Shown here in pieces: positions 19,847-28,696 of a stretch of DNA of 64,000 nucleotides. How positions within the stretch are numbered: position 1 is the stretch's first letter; the number at the start of each line of letters is the position of its first letter. Location: the NCBI GenBank assembly GCA_001303415.1, contig LJTN01000005.1, positions 1 through 64,000 of the forward strand, given 5' to 3'. This stretch comes from Myxococcales bacterium SG8_38 (lineage in GTDB: Bacteria > Myxococcota_A > Polyangia > Polyangiales > Houyiibacteriaceae). The translations under genes and the position numbers were made by a program. The notes below the pieces were generated by a model that was not told the DNA's origin, did not search any database, and saw nothing but the letters and a program-made list of their open reading frames with translations.

Positions 19847-21467
19847 CGGCGGCGGGTTCCCTGCCTGCGGTTTTCGCGGGGAAGGCAGCCCGCTTTTCTG
19901 GAATGAGGCTCATCGCGCGTTCCGCCAGCGTGGTGATGGTCAGAGAGGGGTTGACCCCTGGGTTCGCGGAAATTGCCGAGCCATCGATGACGTAGAGCCC
20001 GCGATAGTTGAATACCTCGTGATTGGCGTCGATGACGCCGGTTTCCGCGGATGCGCCCATGCAGGCGCCGCCCAGGATGTGTGCGGTCGAGGGCACACCG
20101 AGCAGCGTCTCGGTCATGAGCGTGGTCGGCACGCCGTTTACCTTATCCGCGAATTTCTCGGCGAGCTCGGTGGCCTCTTCCATGAACGCAGACGGCGCTT
20201 GGCTGGGATCGTCGACCTCGGTCACCAGCCCGCGGCGAAACCCCGTTCGGAGATCACGCCCGAGCCGCATGCGGAGCGTCCCTTCGATCGTGCGCATGTA
20301 GAGCAGAACCTGCGATTGCTTTGCGAGGTCTTTGACGAAGAGGGCCCTCAACCAGCGAATGGGTTGGCGGGAGAATGCTTTCAGAGCGCCCCAGATGCGA
20401 GACAGGACCGTGGGCCCGGGTGCATGCGGGGCGAGAAGCGTTCGAAAAAAACCCGACCCTGCGCCGTACCGCACAGGCTCGATGTGGCTGTGATCGTCTG
20501 TATGCAGAATCGAGGTGATCGCGACGCCCTTCGAGAAGTTGATGTGCTTCTCTGGCGACACCACCCCGAACAACGCTTCGCTGTTCGAGCGCACGAAATC
20601 GCCCACGCGTTCCGAGAGATTGGGAAGCCCGTTCGGATCTTCCTTCATCTTCAGCAGAAGCGGCATCGTGCCCATCACGCCGCCCGCGAAGATCACCCGG
20701 TCGGCATTGACCACACGGCTCGGGCCCTTAGTGAACGTAGGCTTGGTTTCGATGCGGTACCCGCCGCCGTCGCGCGGCCTGACCGCAGTCACCTCCGTCT
20801 CCGGGACGACCTCGGCGCCATGCTTCTCGGCGAGGTAGAGGTAGTTCTTGTCGAGCGTGTTCTTCGCGCCGATGCGGCAGCCGGTCATGCAGGCGCCGCA
20901 GAAGTTACAGCCCACGCGATCCGGGCCCTCTCCGTCGAAGTACGGATCGTGCACTTTCTTGTTGGGCTCGCCGAAAAACACCGCGACCTCCGTGGGGTGG
21001 AAGTGCTCTTCGCGCCCGATGTCCTTGGCGATCTCCTTCATGACGTGATCGCCCTTGGTCATGACGGGATTCGGCGTGGCGCCCAGCATGCGTTTGGCCG
21101 TCTGGTAGTGAGGCCCGAGCTCGGTTTCCCAGTCGGCGAGGCCTGCCCAGGACCCCGACTGAAAGAACGCCGACTTCGGCGTCGGCAGTGTGTTCGCGTA
21201 TACCAGCGAGCCGCCGCCGACCCCGACGCCGTGAAGCACGGTCATGTGCTTCAAAAAGGACATCTTGAAGATTCCCTTCAGGCCGAGGGACGGATTCCAC
21301 ATCCACCGCTTCAAGTCCCAGTTGGTCTTCGGGAAGTCCTCCGGCTTGAACCGCCGCCCCTTCTCGATGACGAGGACCTTGTACCCTTTTTGCGTCAACC
21401 GGTGCGCGGAAACGCTTCCGCCGAAACCCGACCCGATGATGACCCAGTCGTAGTGCTGCTCGCGCAT
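19821..21467 (-). CDS. GMC oxidoreductase, cholesterol-oxidase type, with CxxCxxCxxxC motif
   Basis: A 548-residue FAD enzyme. WVIIGSGFGGSVSAHRL is the FAD-binding motif, and HGVGVGGGSLVYANTL follows as in cholesterol oxidase-like enzymes. Residues around 190-200 contain CNFCGACMTGC, a four-cysteine pattern resembling an iron-sulfur ligand set, then RIGAKNTLDKNYL. The C-terminal ISANPGVNPSLTITTLAERA closes the FAD site. No signal peptide is visible. The likely substrate is a sterol or other bulky alcohol, but this is inference. Confidence 0.88.
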   Translation of the reverse strand: MREQHYDWVIIGSGFGGSVSAHRLTQKGYKVLVIEKGRRFKPEDFPKTNWDLKRWMWNPSLGLKGIFKMSFLKHMTVLHGVGVGGGSLVYANTLPTPKSAFFQSGSWAGLADWETELGPHYQTAKRMLGATPNPVMTKGDHVMKEIAKDIGREEHFHPTEVAVFFGEPNKKVHDPYFDGEGPDRVGCNFCGACMTGCRIGAKNTLDKNYLYLAEKHGAEVVPETEVTAVRPRDGGGYRIETKPTFTKGPSRVVNADRVIFAGGVMGTMPLLLKMKEDPNGLPNLSERVGDFVRSNSEALFGVVSPEKHINFSKGVAITSILHTDDHSHIEPVRYGAGSGFFRTLLAPHAPGPTVLSRIWGALKAFSRQPIRWLRALFVKDLAKQSQVLLYMRTIEGTLRMRLGRDLRTGFRRGLVTEVDDPSQAPSAFMEEATELAEKFADKVNGVPTTLMTETLLGVPSTAHILGGACMGASAETGVIDANHEVFNYRGLYVIDGSAISANPGVNPSLTITTLAERAMSLIPEKRAAFPAKTAGREPAAVMEGSPAE

Positions 21468-21508
21468 GCCGCTACTCTACGGTGGGAACGCTCTGAGATC
21501 GAGCCGGC

Positions 21509-22108
21509 TCAGCCGCCATGGCCGCCGATCGACCGCTGCATCCCGATGAGGGTCAGCAGCTCCATGCGCGCCGCCTCGTCCTTCAGAAAGCACCCCGTCA
21601 ACCGGCTCGTGGTGGTCCAAGATCCGGGTTTTCGAACGCCCCGATAGCACATGCAGAAGTGTTGGCACTGCAAGATGACCGCGGTCCCCTGGGGGGTCAG
21701 CGTCTCGTCGATCGCGTGAGCGATCTGGGCCGTGAGCTTTTCCTGCACTTGCAGCCGCTTTGCGAACGTATCGACGACCCGCGCCACCTTCGACAGGCCC
21801 ACGACCTTGCCATTGGGGATGTAGGCGACGTGCGCCTTGCCAACGAATGGAACCACGTGGTGCTCACAGTGGCTGTAGATCTCGATGTCGCTCACGAGCA
21901 CGAGCTCGTCGTAGCCTTCCACCTCGGTGAACGTGCGAGACAGGTGCGCGACGGGGTCCTCGTGGTAACCCCGAAAGTGCTCCTGAAGGGCGCCCAACAC
22001 GCGTCTCGGCGTGTCTACCAAGCCTTCTCGCGAGGGGTCGTCACCGATGTACGCGAGCAGCTTGCGAACACACTGCTCGGCTTCCTGATCATTCACTTCG
22101 TCACTCAT
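21509..22108 (-). CDS. folE: GTP cyclohydrolase I
   Basis: A 199-residue enzyme converting GTP to dihydroneopterin triphosphate, the first step of folate (and pterin) synthesis. Zinc ligands are visible in [12 protein letters not shown] and in [34 protein letters not shown] is the conserved central helix. Length is normal for a bacterial FolE. It stands 41 bp upstream of the GMC gene start on the same strand; no other folate gene is present. Confidence 0.96.
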   Translation of the reverse strand: MSDEVNDQEAEQCVRKLLAYIGDDPSREGLVDTPRRVLGALQEHFRGYHEDPVAHLSRTFTEVEGYDELVLVSDIEIYSHCEHHVVPFVGKAHVAYIPNGKVVGLSKVARVVDTFAKRLQVQEKLTAQIAHAIDETLTPQGTAVILQCQHFCMCYRGVRKPGSWTTTSRLTGCFLKDEAARMELLTLIGMQRSIGGHGG

Positions 22109-22149
22109 GATCGGAAGCCACCATTAGCCCCGGCCGGTCGCACGTCAAG

Positions 22150-22578
22150 TCACCCTCCCGGGATGTCGCCCCGCAACCAACGGGTCCGCAGGATGCGCTC
22201 CGAGATGCGCCATCCTGCCGATGTCTCCACCAGCCGGTCGCTGTACTCGCCGCCGAGGTCGAAAAAACGCATCTTGCCGTCTTCGCCCTTGAAGCCGTGG
22301 ACGGCGAGCACGTAAGCATTGGACCGCACCTCGTTGCCCTCCTGCGCGACGCGTATGTTCGACAAGAAGTGCTGCAAGACAGCGAAGCGAGCCATGTGCT
22401 CCTCGAGCCAGTCCGCCGTCTCGGCGCCGCTCAACATGGGACCCCCCGCGCCTCGGTAGTCGACGCGCGCATTGGGTAGAAACACGTCCGACAGAAGATG
22501 CCACGAGCTCGTGTCGATCGCGGTGCAGTACCGCATCAGGACATCGACGATCGCGCGACGCTCGGATTCGAGGAGCAT
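22150..22578 (-). CDS. NTF2-like (SnoaL/SCP-type) protein
   Basis: A 142-residue small alpha+beta protein. The start ESERRAIVDVLMRYCTAIDTSSWHLLSDVF is typical of the SnoaL-like NTF2 fold found in ring-hydroxylating dioxygenase subunits, ketosteroid isomerase relatives and dehydratases. It begins 4 bp after the FAD dehydrogenase stop on the same strand, which suggests the two act on the same compound. The ATG at 22578 gives a standard-length domain; upstream codons run into the preceding gene. Confidence 0.8.
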   Translation of the reverse strand: MLLESERRAIVDVLMRYCTAIDTSSWHLLSDVFLPNARVDYRGAGGPMLSGAETADWLEEHMARFAVLQHFLSNIRVAQEGNEVRSNAYVLAVHGFKGEDGKMRFFDLGGEYSDRLVETSAGWRISERILRTRWLRGDIPGG

Positions 22579-22582
22579 GGGA

Positions 22583-24490
22583 TCACCGCGATCGCTTGGA
22601 CAGCCCGCCGCGGCCTTGTTGGGAGGTCCGGCTGGCTCCTCCTGGACGCCGGATGCTCCGATGCAGGGGCTGACGTGGATATGCCGAGCCGTTTCTGGCG
22701 CGGCGAACCGTCGTGGCATGCGCTTCCGGTGAGGGGTCCGCCACCTGACGCTCGCGTATGGTTGGCAGGCCCTCGAGGGGCAGTCTGGCTTGAATCGGGG
22801 TGCCTTGGGTCGGGGTCGGCGCAGCGTGCGTTGCATAGACCTCGCCTCGAGCCGCCGCGCCGCCGGCACGACGTCCCGAGTATACGCAGTCTGCGATCGA
22901 TAAGCCGCTCACGTACTGTCGCGAGCAGACGCCGACCGCGTTGCGGCCCGCCGCGTACAAGCCTGGAATCACGCCGCCGTCCTCGCGTTTCACCTGACCC
23001 GTGCGCTCGTCCACGACCAGGCCGCCGAGGGTCAGGGTCGGGCAAGGGAACCGTTTGCTGCGGATTCCCGCGTCGATCACGAAGTACGGCCCTTCGCGCA
23101 TGGCGTGCATCTTGGCGCGGTCTTTTCCGAAGCGGTCTGCGATCTTGCCGTCGGCCGCATCGTTGTACTCGTCGAACGTCTTGCGAAGCGTCTCGATGGG
23201 GACCTCGATGATCTTGGCAAGCTCTTCGAGTGATTTCGCCTCCTTGCTGTTGAACCACAGGTTGAGCAGCGCGGGCGCACGTTGAAACCATTGCGCCTTG
23301 CCGGGCTTGCATTGCTCGCGGGCCAGCTTCCTGAGGTCCGCATCGATGATCAACAGAGCGACGCCGTCGTTTTGCTCGACCATGGCTTCACCCACGGCCG
23401 CGCCGTACATGAACTCGTTGATGTAGCGCTCTCCCTTTTGGTTGATGATCATGCCCTTCGCGAAAGCTTCGGGCGGGTTGATGAAGCGCCACGCCGAGAT
23501 GCGGCTCATCAAGTCGGTCTTGCCACCGACGCTCTGGCCGAGCAGGATGCCGCTTCCATTGTCCGAGGCGGTGCCGAGCGGCATTCCGGTCCGGTATTGC
23601 GGTGCGATTTCCTTCACCATCTCCCGGTTGTAGATGAACCCACCGGCCGCGAGGATCACCCCGTTGCGCGCCCGAACGCGCTTGACCGCGGAGTGGTCCG
23701 CCTCGATCCGAAAGCAACGTTCGCGCAGCTTGGCTGCCAGCTTGGGATTGTACTTCACCACTGCAATCCCGGCTTCGTGAAGCTTGCGGTGCAGCTTGCT
23801 CCAGAGCCCCTCGATTTGGCGGTACTCGACGCCGAGCACTTGATTCTTGCTGTCGATCACCAGCCGGGTGACGCGAGCCTCGTACTCGACGCGAGCACCT
23901 GCGCGGTGCGCGGCTTTCCGGAGCGGCTCGTAGAAGTTCGCGCCCGGAAGCCCGGTTCCCTTGGCACGGTGGCCGCGCGGCGCGGGCTTCGCGACGTCCT
24001 TGTAGGGCGCAAAGCCTTCGTTGCCCGAGTAGTAGAGATAGTAGTCGTCGGTGGGATAGCTGGTCTTATAAGGACACAACGAGCCCTCGAAGGGCACGCC
24101 ATGCTGCTCGAGCCAACCGAGGTTCTCCACGCTCTTGTTGCAGAAGTCACGCAGGGTGTCTTCGGAGACGACGCCTTTCACCTCTTGTGAGAGATAGCGA
24201 AACATCGCTTCGGGGTCGTCCTCGACGCCGGCTTCCTTCTGGATGTGCGTCCCGCCGCCGGCGTAGAGCACGCCTCCGCTGATCGCCGTCGCGCCGCCTC
24301 CATGAAACCGATCGAGGACCAAGACGTCTGCGCGGTGGGCTCTGGCCTCGAGCGCCGCGCATGCCCCTGCGCCGCCGAAGCCCACGATGACCACGTCCGC
24401 CTCGTCGTCCCAGCTTCTTCCGTTTGATTGGGTGACGACGAGCGGCGGCTCAGCCGGCTTGGGTGCGCGAGCTTTCTTCCCTTTCGACAT
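22583..24490 (-). CDS. FAD-binding dehydrogenase, fumarate reductase/3-ketosteroid dehydrogenase type
   Basis: About 635 residues. ADVVIVGFGGAGACAALEA is the dinucleotide motif, followed by GGGATAISGGVLYAGGGT. LILAAGGFIYN-like (VILAAGGFIYN), GGLVVDERTGQV and GLYAAGRNAVGVCSRQYVSGLSIADC complete the flavoprotein fold seen in fumarate reductases and 3-ketosteroid dehydrogenases. The conserved domain ends near CVYSGRRAG; the last 85 or so residues are basic and disordered and match no domain, suggesting loss of an earlier stop. Start at MSKGKK is preferred to an ATG six codons upstream. Confidence 0.88.
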   Translation of the reverse strand: MSKGKKARAPKPAEPPLVVTQSNGRSWDDEADVVIVGFGGAGACAALEARAHRADVLVLDRFHGGGATAISGGVLYAGGGTHIQKEAGVEDDPEAMFRYLSQEVKGVVSEDTLRDFCNKSVENLGWLEQHGVPFEGSLCPYKTSYPTDDYYLYYSGNEGFAPYKDVAKPAPRGHRAKGTGLPGANFYEPLRKAAHRAGARVEYEARVTRLVIDSKNQVLGVEYRQIEGLWSKLHRKLHEAGIAVVKYNPKLAAKLRERCFRIEADHSAVKRVRARNGVILAAGGFIYNREMVKEIAPQYRTGMPLGTASDNGSGILLGQSVGGKTDLMSRISAWRFINPPEAFAKGMIINQKGERYINEFMYGAAVGEAMVEQNDGVALLIIDADLRKLAREQCKPGKAQWFQRAPALLNLWFNSKEAKSLEELAKIIEVPIETLRKTFDEYNDAADGKIADRFGKDRAKMHAMREGPYFVIDAGIRSKRFPCPTLTLGGLVVDERTGQVKREDGGVIPGLYAAGRNAVGVCSRQYVSGLSIADCVYSGRRAGGAAARGEVYATHAAPTPTQGTPIQARLPLEGLPTIRERQVADPSPEAHATTVRRARNGSAYPRQPLHRSIRRPGGASRTSQQGRGGLSKRSR

Positions 24491-24511
24491 AGGGAAGAAA
24501 TAGAACATGTT

Positions 24512-25078
24512 TCAATTAAGCTGTCGAGGCGATTGCTCGGGGCCTTGCGCGCCTCCGTAGCGGCACCGCAGATCCCACGCGTCCAAGTGAGCGCCTCCCG
24601 TGCTGCACAGCCGAACGCAGCGCATCCAAAAAGCATGTGCCTGTTCCCGAATGCGCCCTTGTTGGTCTTTCCAATCGGCGTCGTACCCTGCGGCTTCGGC
24701 AGCCGCCGAGGCTTCGGTCAACCCCCGAGCGATGTGCTCGTAGACCAAAGCGATGCGTGCATTCGCCACGGCGTACTCGTCTCGCGCGCCAACGCGAAGC
24801 GCTTTCAGCAAGCTGAGCGCCCGCTCCACCGCGACCGTCTCTTGTTCCAGCCAGCCGGCGAAGCTTGGCAATTGCCCGTCCCACGAACGGGCCAACGCCT
24901 CATCCGCGACCTCGCGTAGGGCCGCGTAGGCTGGGCTTGCGGCGCCGAACGGATCGGAAGGAACCGCGGACGGATCCATGGGCGAGTTGCTGGGCGCAAT
25001 GGCCACCGCCTGCTCTTTGCCACGCCGGCAGGAAAGCAGGAGCACTGCCACGATGAAGATCGATGCGAATCGAAACAC
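24512..25078 (-). CDS. Lipoprotein, helical, unknown function
   Basis: A 188-residue protein starting with GTG at 25078. ASIFIVAVLLLSC is a lipoprotein signal with the cysteine at about residue 17. The mature part is mainly helical with two late Cys pairs (RCVRLC, DLRC). The frame is open further upstream but only antisense to the hydrolase gene. No family recognised. It precedes the FAD dehydrogenase on the same strand by 21 bp. Confidence 0.65.
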   Translation of the reverse strand: MFRFASIFIVAVLLLSCRRGKEQAVAIAPSNSPMDPSAVPSDPFGAASPAYAALREVADEALARSWDGQLPSFAGWLEQETVAVERALSLLKALRVGARDEYAVANARIALVYEHIARGLTEASAAAEAAGYDADWKDQQGRIREQAHAFWMRCVRLCSTGGAHLDAWDLRCRYGGAQGPEQSPRQLN

Positions 25079-25113
25079 GGCGCTACTATAGCCTGCGATG
25101 CGGGGACGCCGGG

Positions 25114-25953
25114 TTACCGCCCCGTCGCGGGGATGGTGCCCTCCAAGAAGCGAAGGTAGCGGGAGGCGGTGGCGCCGACCAGCAGCATGTCGTTGTGATC
25201 GATGCCTGGGACCTCGATGTACTCGTCCGCCCGGAAAAGGCGGGCCAGCTCCTTGCCATGGCGGACGTCGATCAAGGAGTCCGCGCCTCCGTGCGCGACT
25301 AGCACCGGGCAGGAAACTCGGCCGGCGTAGTCGCGGCTCATGAAACGGTGCTCCAAAAACGGGCCCACGGGCAGCCAACCAAATCGCTCCTTGGCCAAAT
25401 CGACGATCGACGTGAAGGTGGACTCGAGCACCAGCGCGCCGGGGCTCGCCTCGGCCGCGAGATGCACGGCCACGGCGCCGCCCAAGCTGCGCCCGTGAAT
25501 GGCGATGCGGGATGGCGAAGCGCCGAGCGCGTCGACTGCCCAGCGCCACACAGCCATCGCATCTTCGTGGAGGCCGGCCTCGCTCGGGGATCCGGTGCTT
25601 CCGGGATAGCCACGGTAGTGAATGCCGAGGAAGTCCCACCCCTCGCTCAAGAGCAGGTTCTGAAGCTCCAACTGGGCGAGCAGAGAGGAAGCGTTGCCGT
25701 GAAGATAGAGCACGACCCGCCGTGGGCCGGATCGAACCGCCGCTCGATGCCACCCGTACAGAGTTTCACCATCGGCCGTCGGGATACGGAGCACGGATGC
25801 GCCGACTTGGTCGGCCGCGCGGTCGAGCAGCGCCTCGCTGACCCCTTCGGGCCCAGGAAAGACCATCTGCCTTTGAAAAGTCGAGAAGAAGCCCACGGTG
25901 ACCCAGCCGGTCAAGATGACGGCGATCGAGACGATTGCGAATGCACGCGCCAC
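25114..25953 (-). CDS. Alpha/beta hydrolase, membrane-anchored
   Basis: A 279-residue protein with one N-terminal hydrophobic segment (residues 5-24) and then an alpha/beta hydrolase fold. LYLHGNASS is the oxyanion segment, HGRSLGGAVA holds the nucleophilic serine, GGADSLID the acid, and GIDHND the histidine. It resembles the YfhR/BEM46 group of serine hydrolases. Substrate unknown. It lies 35 bp upstream of the lipoprotein gene on the same strand. Confidence 0.9.
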   Translation of the reverse strand: MARAFAIVSIAVILTGWVTVGFFSTFQRQMVFPGPEGVSEALLDRAADQVGASVLRIPTADGETLYGWHRAAVRSGPRRVVLYLHGNASSLLAQLELQNLLLSEGWDFLGIHYRGYPGSTGSPSEAGLHEDAMAVWRWAVDALGASPSRIAIHGRSLGGAVAVHLAAEASPGALVLESTFTSIVDLAKERFGWLPVGPFLEHRFMSRDYAGRVSCPVLVAHGGADSLIDVRHGKELARLFRADEYIEVPGIDHNDMLLVGATASRYLRFLEGTIPATGR

Positions 25954-26013
25954 CTCTAGATCTCACGCGATAGTACGGGCATCGTCACCAAGCTTGCACT
26001 ACCATTTCCCTCG

Positions 26014-26547
26014 ATGACAGGGATCATGAAATCAGCGGCCCTCGCTGCCCTGGTGCTCGCGACGGCCTGCGGCGGACCCAAGCCCGAATCGACGAAAAAG
26101 GTGAGCGCGATCGAGGTGATGGGGCTCACTCCGCCCGATTCTCCGTGGGAGCAGATGAGTGTCGAAGACAAGGAATTCTACATGATAGGCAAGGTGAACC
26201 CCATCATGAAGGAGCTCTTCGTGGCGCACGATGCCGAGGAGTTCGCCGACTTCGACTGCGTCGACTGCCATGGCGAAGAGATGCAGGAAATCAACTTCAA
26301 GATGCCCGCACCATCGATGTACATCGTTCCGCCCGAGGGCACGCCCGGTCACCGCGGGATGCTCGCAACATTTCCCGAGACGGTGAAGTTCATGCAGGAG
26401 ACGGTCACGCCTGCAATGGGGAAGCTCCTCGGCGTCGAGGGCTTCACGTGCGCGGGCTGTCATCCGACCGAGGCGCCCAAGAAGACCGCGGCGCAGAAGA
26501 AGAAGGCGACGCCGCCCAACAAGACGCGCCCGAAAACCAAGCGGTAG
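26014..26547 (+). CDS. Diheme c-type cytochrome lipoprotein
   Basis: A 177-residue lipoprotein (lipobox LATAC, cysteine at about residue 19). It contains two CXXCH haem-binding motifs, CVDCH near residue 87 and CAGCH near residue 149, and a Lys-rich tail (PKKTAAQKKK). Methionines near residues 95-105 and 130 could be distal ligands. It is probably an extracytoplasmic electron carrier. A 7Fe ferredoxin gene follows 76 bp downstream on the same strand; whether they exchange electrons is not shown. Confidence 0.85.
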   Translation: MTGIMKSAALAALVLATACGGPKPESTKKVSAIEVMGLTPPDSPWEQMSVEDKEFYMIGKVNPIMKELFVAHDAEEFADFDCVDCHGEEMQEINFKMPAPSMYIVPPEGTPGHRGMLATFPETVKFMQETVTPAMGKLLGVEGFTCAGCHPTEAPKKTAAQKKKATPPNKTRPKTKR

Positions 26548-26623
26548 CGGGCCGGCCGATCGTCTTTGACCGGCTGGAAGCCCCCTGCTAGCTTTCAGCC
26601 TCTTTTTTCCGGAAGGGAGTCCG

Positions 26624-26977
26624 ATGACCTGGGTCATTACACGTCTTTGCCGCGACTGCGTCGACATGTCCTGCGTCGACGTCTGTCCTGTCGAATGCAT
26701 CTACGAGTACAAGGGCGACGACCGCGAGACCTTCCCGAACCAACTGTACATTCAACCGGAAGAGTGCATCGATTGCGGCGCGTGTGAGCCGGAGTGTCCC
26801 TGGGAAGCGATCTACGAGGACGCCTCGGTTCCCGAGGTCTTCGCCGAAGACACCGAGCTCAACGCGAAGATGATGGAGTGCCAGGACGACTTCGAGGTGC
26901 CGGCAAACGAGGGCAAAGAGCAGCCGACGCCCGAGCAGGTCTCCGAAAACAAGGCCAAGTGGGGCCTGACCGATTGA
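26624..26977 (+). CDS. 7Fe (3Fe-4S/4Fe-4S) ferredoxin, FdxA type
   Basis: A 117-residue cytoplasmic ferredoxin. Cysteines at 9, 12, 17, 21, 25 and 48, 51, 54, 58 have the same spacing within each group as C8, C11, C16, C20, C24 and C39, C42, C45, C49 of Azotobacter vinelandii ferredoxin I. That assigns C9, C17 and C58 to the 3Fe cluster and C21, C48, C51 and C54 to the 4Fe cluster. The loop between the two groups is nine residues longer, and an acidic C-terminal extension follows. GGAAGGGAG precedes the ATG by seven bases. Confidence 0.92.
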   Translation: MTWVITRLCRDCVDMSCVDVCPVECIYEYKGDDRETFPNQLYIQPEECIDCGACEPECPWEAIYEDASVPEVFAEDTELNAKMMECQDDFEVPANEGKEQPTPEQVSENKAKWGLTD

Positions 26978-26992
26978 TCCTTTGAAGAAGGG

Positions 26993-28156
26993 TCATCCCC
27001 GTTTTCCGACGAAGCGGTAGGCGGCGTAGGCGAACGCCACACCGACTGCGGCGAGCCATAAGTAGGCCGTGCCGAGGTAGAAGTCGGCGAGGTCGTTGGC
27101 GTTCCACGAGAACTGTTGGACCAGCCGGTTCATGTCGCCATCGCTGTCGCTGCCAACCGCCGAGCCCCAGGGCATTTGCGAAACGTCCTGAGAGACGGTG
27201 CGCCAGAGCGAGGTCGCGTGGGTCAGCGTGAGCGCAGCCGGAAAAAGCGCAATCCATCTCCAGAAGTCCCAGCGAAAGCGATCGGGAAGCGGGAAGTAGA
27301 AGGCGACGAGCAGGAACCCACCGAACACGATCTCCCCCCATCCGCCCGCTAGGATCTGCCACATGAGGGTCTGCGACGCTGGCACCGCAAAGGTGATGAC
27401 GGCCCACGCGACGAGCACCGTGCTCGCGGCGGCCAACATGAACCAGTTGCGCTCGCGATGCGTGTGAAACGTCAGCCAACCGAGCGACCCGGCGACGATC
27501 GATCCCATCAACACCGACTGCTCGTCGAACCAAAAGGTGAAGAAGGGAAGCGGAATCGCGATGCGGCTGCTGAGCCAAGATGCGGCCGCGTGGCCGAGCT
27601 CGTGAAACGGCATGCCGACCAGCGAGGCCATGACTCGGCCGAGCTGGGTCGAGCAGAGCAGGGCGCTCAGCCCCAGGACGAGCGGGACGGCGATGAGATT
27701 CTCGAGCCCCTGGTCGTAACGGCTTCGGCTGTGCAGCAAACCCGTATCGGTCGACGTGAGGGACTGGCTCATCGGCTCGCTGATCGGCGGCGCTGATGCA
27801 CGCACCGCCGGCCCTGAGGCTCGCAGCGCGCGCGCCAAGGCGAAGAACGCCCCGTCGCCGAGCCAAAGCCCTCCACAGCTTCGGCATTGCCAACACTCGA
27901 CGTCCGGCGCGCCAAGCACCCGAAGAGGTTGCATTGCCGGCTCAACGCACTTCGGGCAGCGGACGCTCATTTCCTCGCCGAGCGAGACCGGCACCATCTC
28001 GGTCGCTCTGGCGAGCGAGCCGTGACCGACCAGCTGGCGAATCTCGTGTCGATCCACGAATAGCCCGCGACACCCCGTGCAGAGCTCGACCTGAACGCCT
28101 GGGCTCGCCTCGTACCCCGTAAGCGGCATGGCCGTGCATGATGGACACGATTCCAC
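26993..28156 (-). CDS. Double zinc-ribbon (zf-TFIIB) protein fused to an M50B-like membrane peptidase
   Basis: About 387 residues from a GTG at 28156, chosen because the first zinc ribbon begins with CPSC. Ribbon one is CPSC...CTGCRGLF, and ribbon two is CPKC...CRSCGGLWLG. They are followed by six or so membrane helices containing FHELGHAAASWL, an HExxH zinc-protease motif typical of M50B-type membrane peptidases. Longer starts up to 28318 would overlap the divergent DoxX gene. The ribbons would lie in the cytoplasm. Substrate unknown; this order of domains is uncommon. Confidence 0.8.
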   Translation of the reverse strand: MESCPSCTAMPLTGYEASPGVQVELCTGCRGLFVDRHEIRQLVGHGSLARATEMVPVSLGEEMSVRCPKCVEPAMQPLRVLGAPDVECWQCRSCGGLWLGDGAFFALARALRASGPAVRASAPPISEPMSQSLTSTDTGLLHSRSRYDQGLENLIAVPLVLGLSALLCSTQLGRVMASLVGMPFHELGHAAASWLSSRIAIPLPFFTFWFDEQSVLMGSIVAGSLGWLTFHTHRERNWFMLAAASTVLVAWAVITFAVPASQTLMWQILAGGWGEIVFGGFLLVAFYFPLPDRFRWDFWRWIALFPAALTLTHATSLWRTVSQDVSQMPWGSAVGSDSDGDMNRLVQQFSWNANDLADFYLGTAYLWLAAVGVAFAYAAYRFVGKRG

Positions 28157-28246
28157 GCCTTCAGTGTAACGAGGATCGGGCCGACTCCCAGAACCGAGCA
28201 AGGATTCGCCATGCGACCCGCGCAGAGCGGCTGTATAACCCCCTGC

Positions 28247-28696
28247 ATGCGCCGACAGCTCGCGGACCACGGCATTTTTCTGCTTCGAATCGCGGTTTCC
28301 TTGCTTATGCTGAGTCACGGCATCCCGAAGCTGCTCGAATACGAGACGCTGGCTACGAGCTTTCCCGACCCCCTCAATGTCGGCACCGAAATGAGCTTCA
28401 GGCTGATTCTTTTCGCAGAGGTTGGATGCTCCATCTTGCTCCTGTTCGGGCTCCTAGGCCGCTTTGCCGCCGCAACGCTCTTCATCGCCATGATGGTCGC
28501 TGTTTTCGTCCATCACTTCGAGGACCCTTGGTCGTCGCGGGAGCTGCCGCTGCTCTACGCCGCCGTCTACGCGTGCTTGACGCTGACGGGACCAGGCTCG
28601 TCGTCGATCGATGCTGCGATCAACAAGAAGGTCTTCGAAAGACCGGAGCCAGCCTTGCCAAAGCGGCCGCGAGACGAGCCGGGGGCACTGCCGTGA
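28247..28696 (+). CDS. DoxX-family membrane protein
   Basis: A 149-residue membrane protein with four helices. FLLRIAVSLLMLSHGIPKL and LILFAEVGCSILLLFGLLGRFAA are the characteristic DoxX segments. The start at 28247 is preferred to the ATG at 28211, which falls in a TATAAC-containing leader. The 3' end overlaps the convergent aminotransferase gene by 77 bp, which is long and suggests that the C-terminal tail of one gene has been extended. Confidence 0.82.
   Translation: MRRQLADHGIFLLRIAVSLLMLSHGIPKLLEYETLATSFPDPLNVGTEMSFRLILFAEVGCSILLLFGLLGRFAAATLFIAMMVAVFVHHFEDPWSSRELPLLYAAVYACLTLTGPGSSSIDAAINKKVFERPEPALPKRPRDEPGALP

Noticed and set aside
20019-21647. A 542-residue frame on the plus strand
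   Set aside because: It is antisense to the GMC gene, which has complete FAD motifs; the plus frame is rich in Arg and His without domains.
22583-22869. Extended start for the NTF2-like protein up to 22869
   Set aside because: The added residues are basic and read across the end of the dehydrogenase gene; the domain is complete from 22578.
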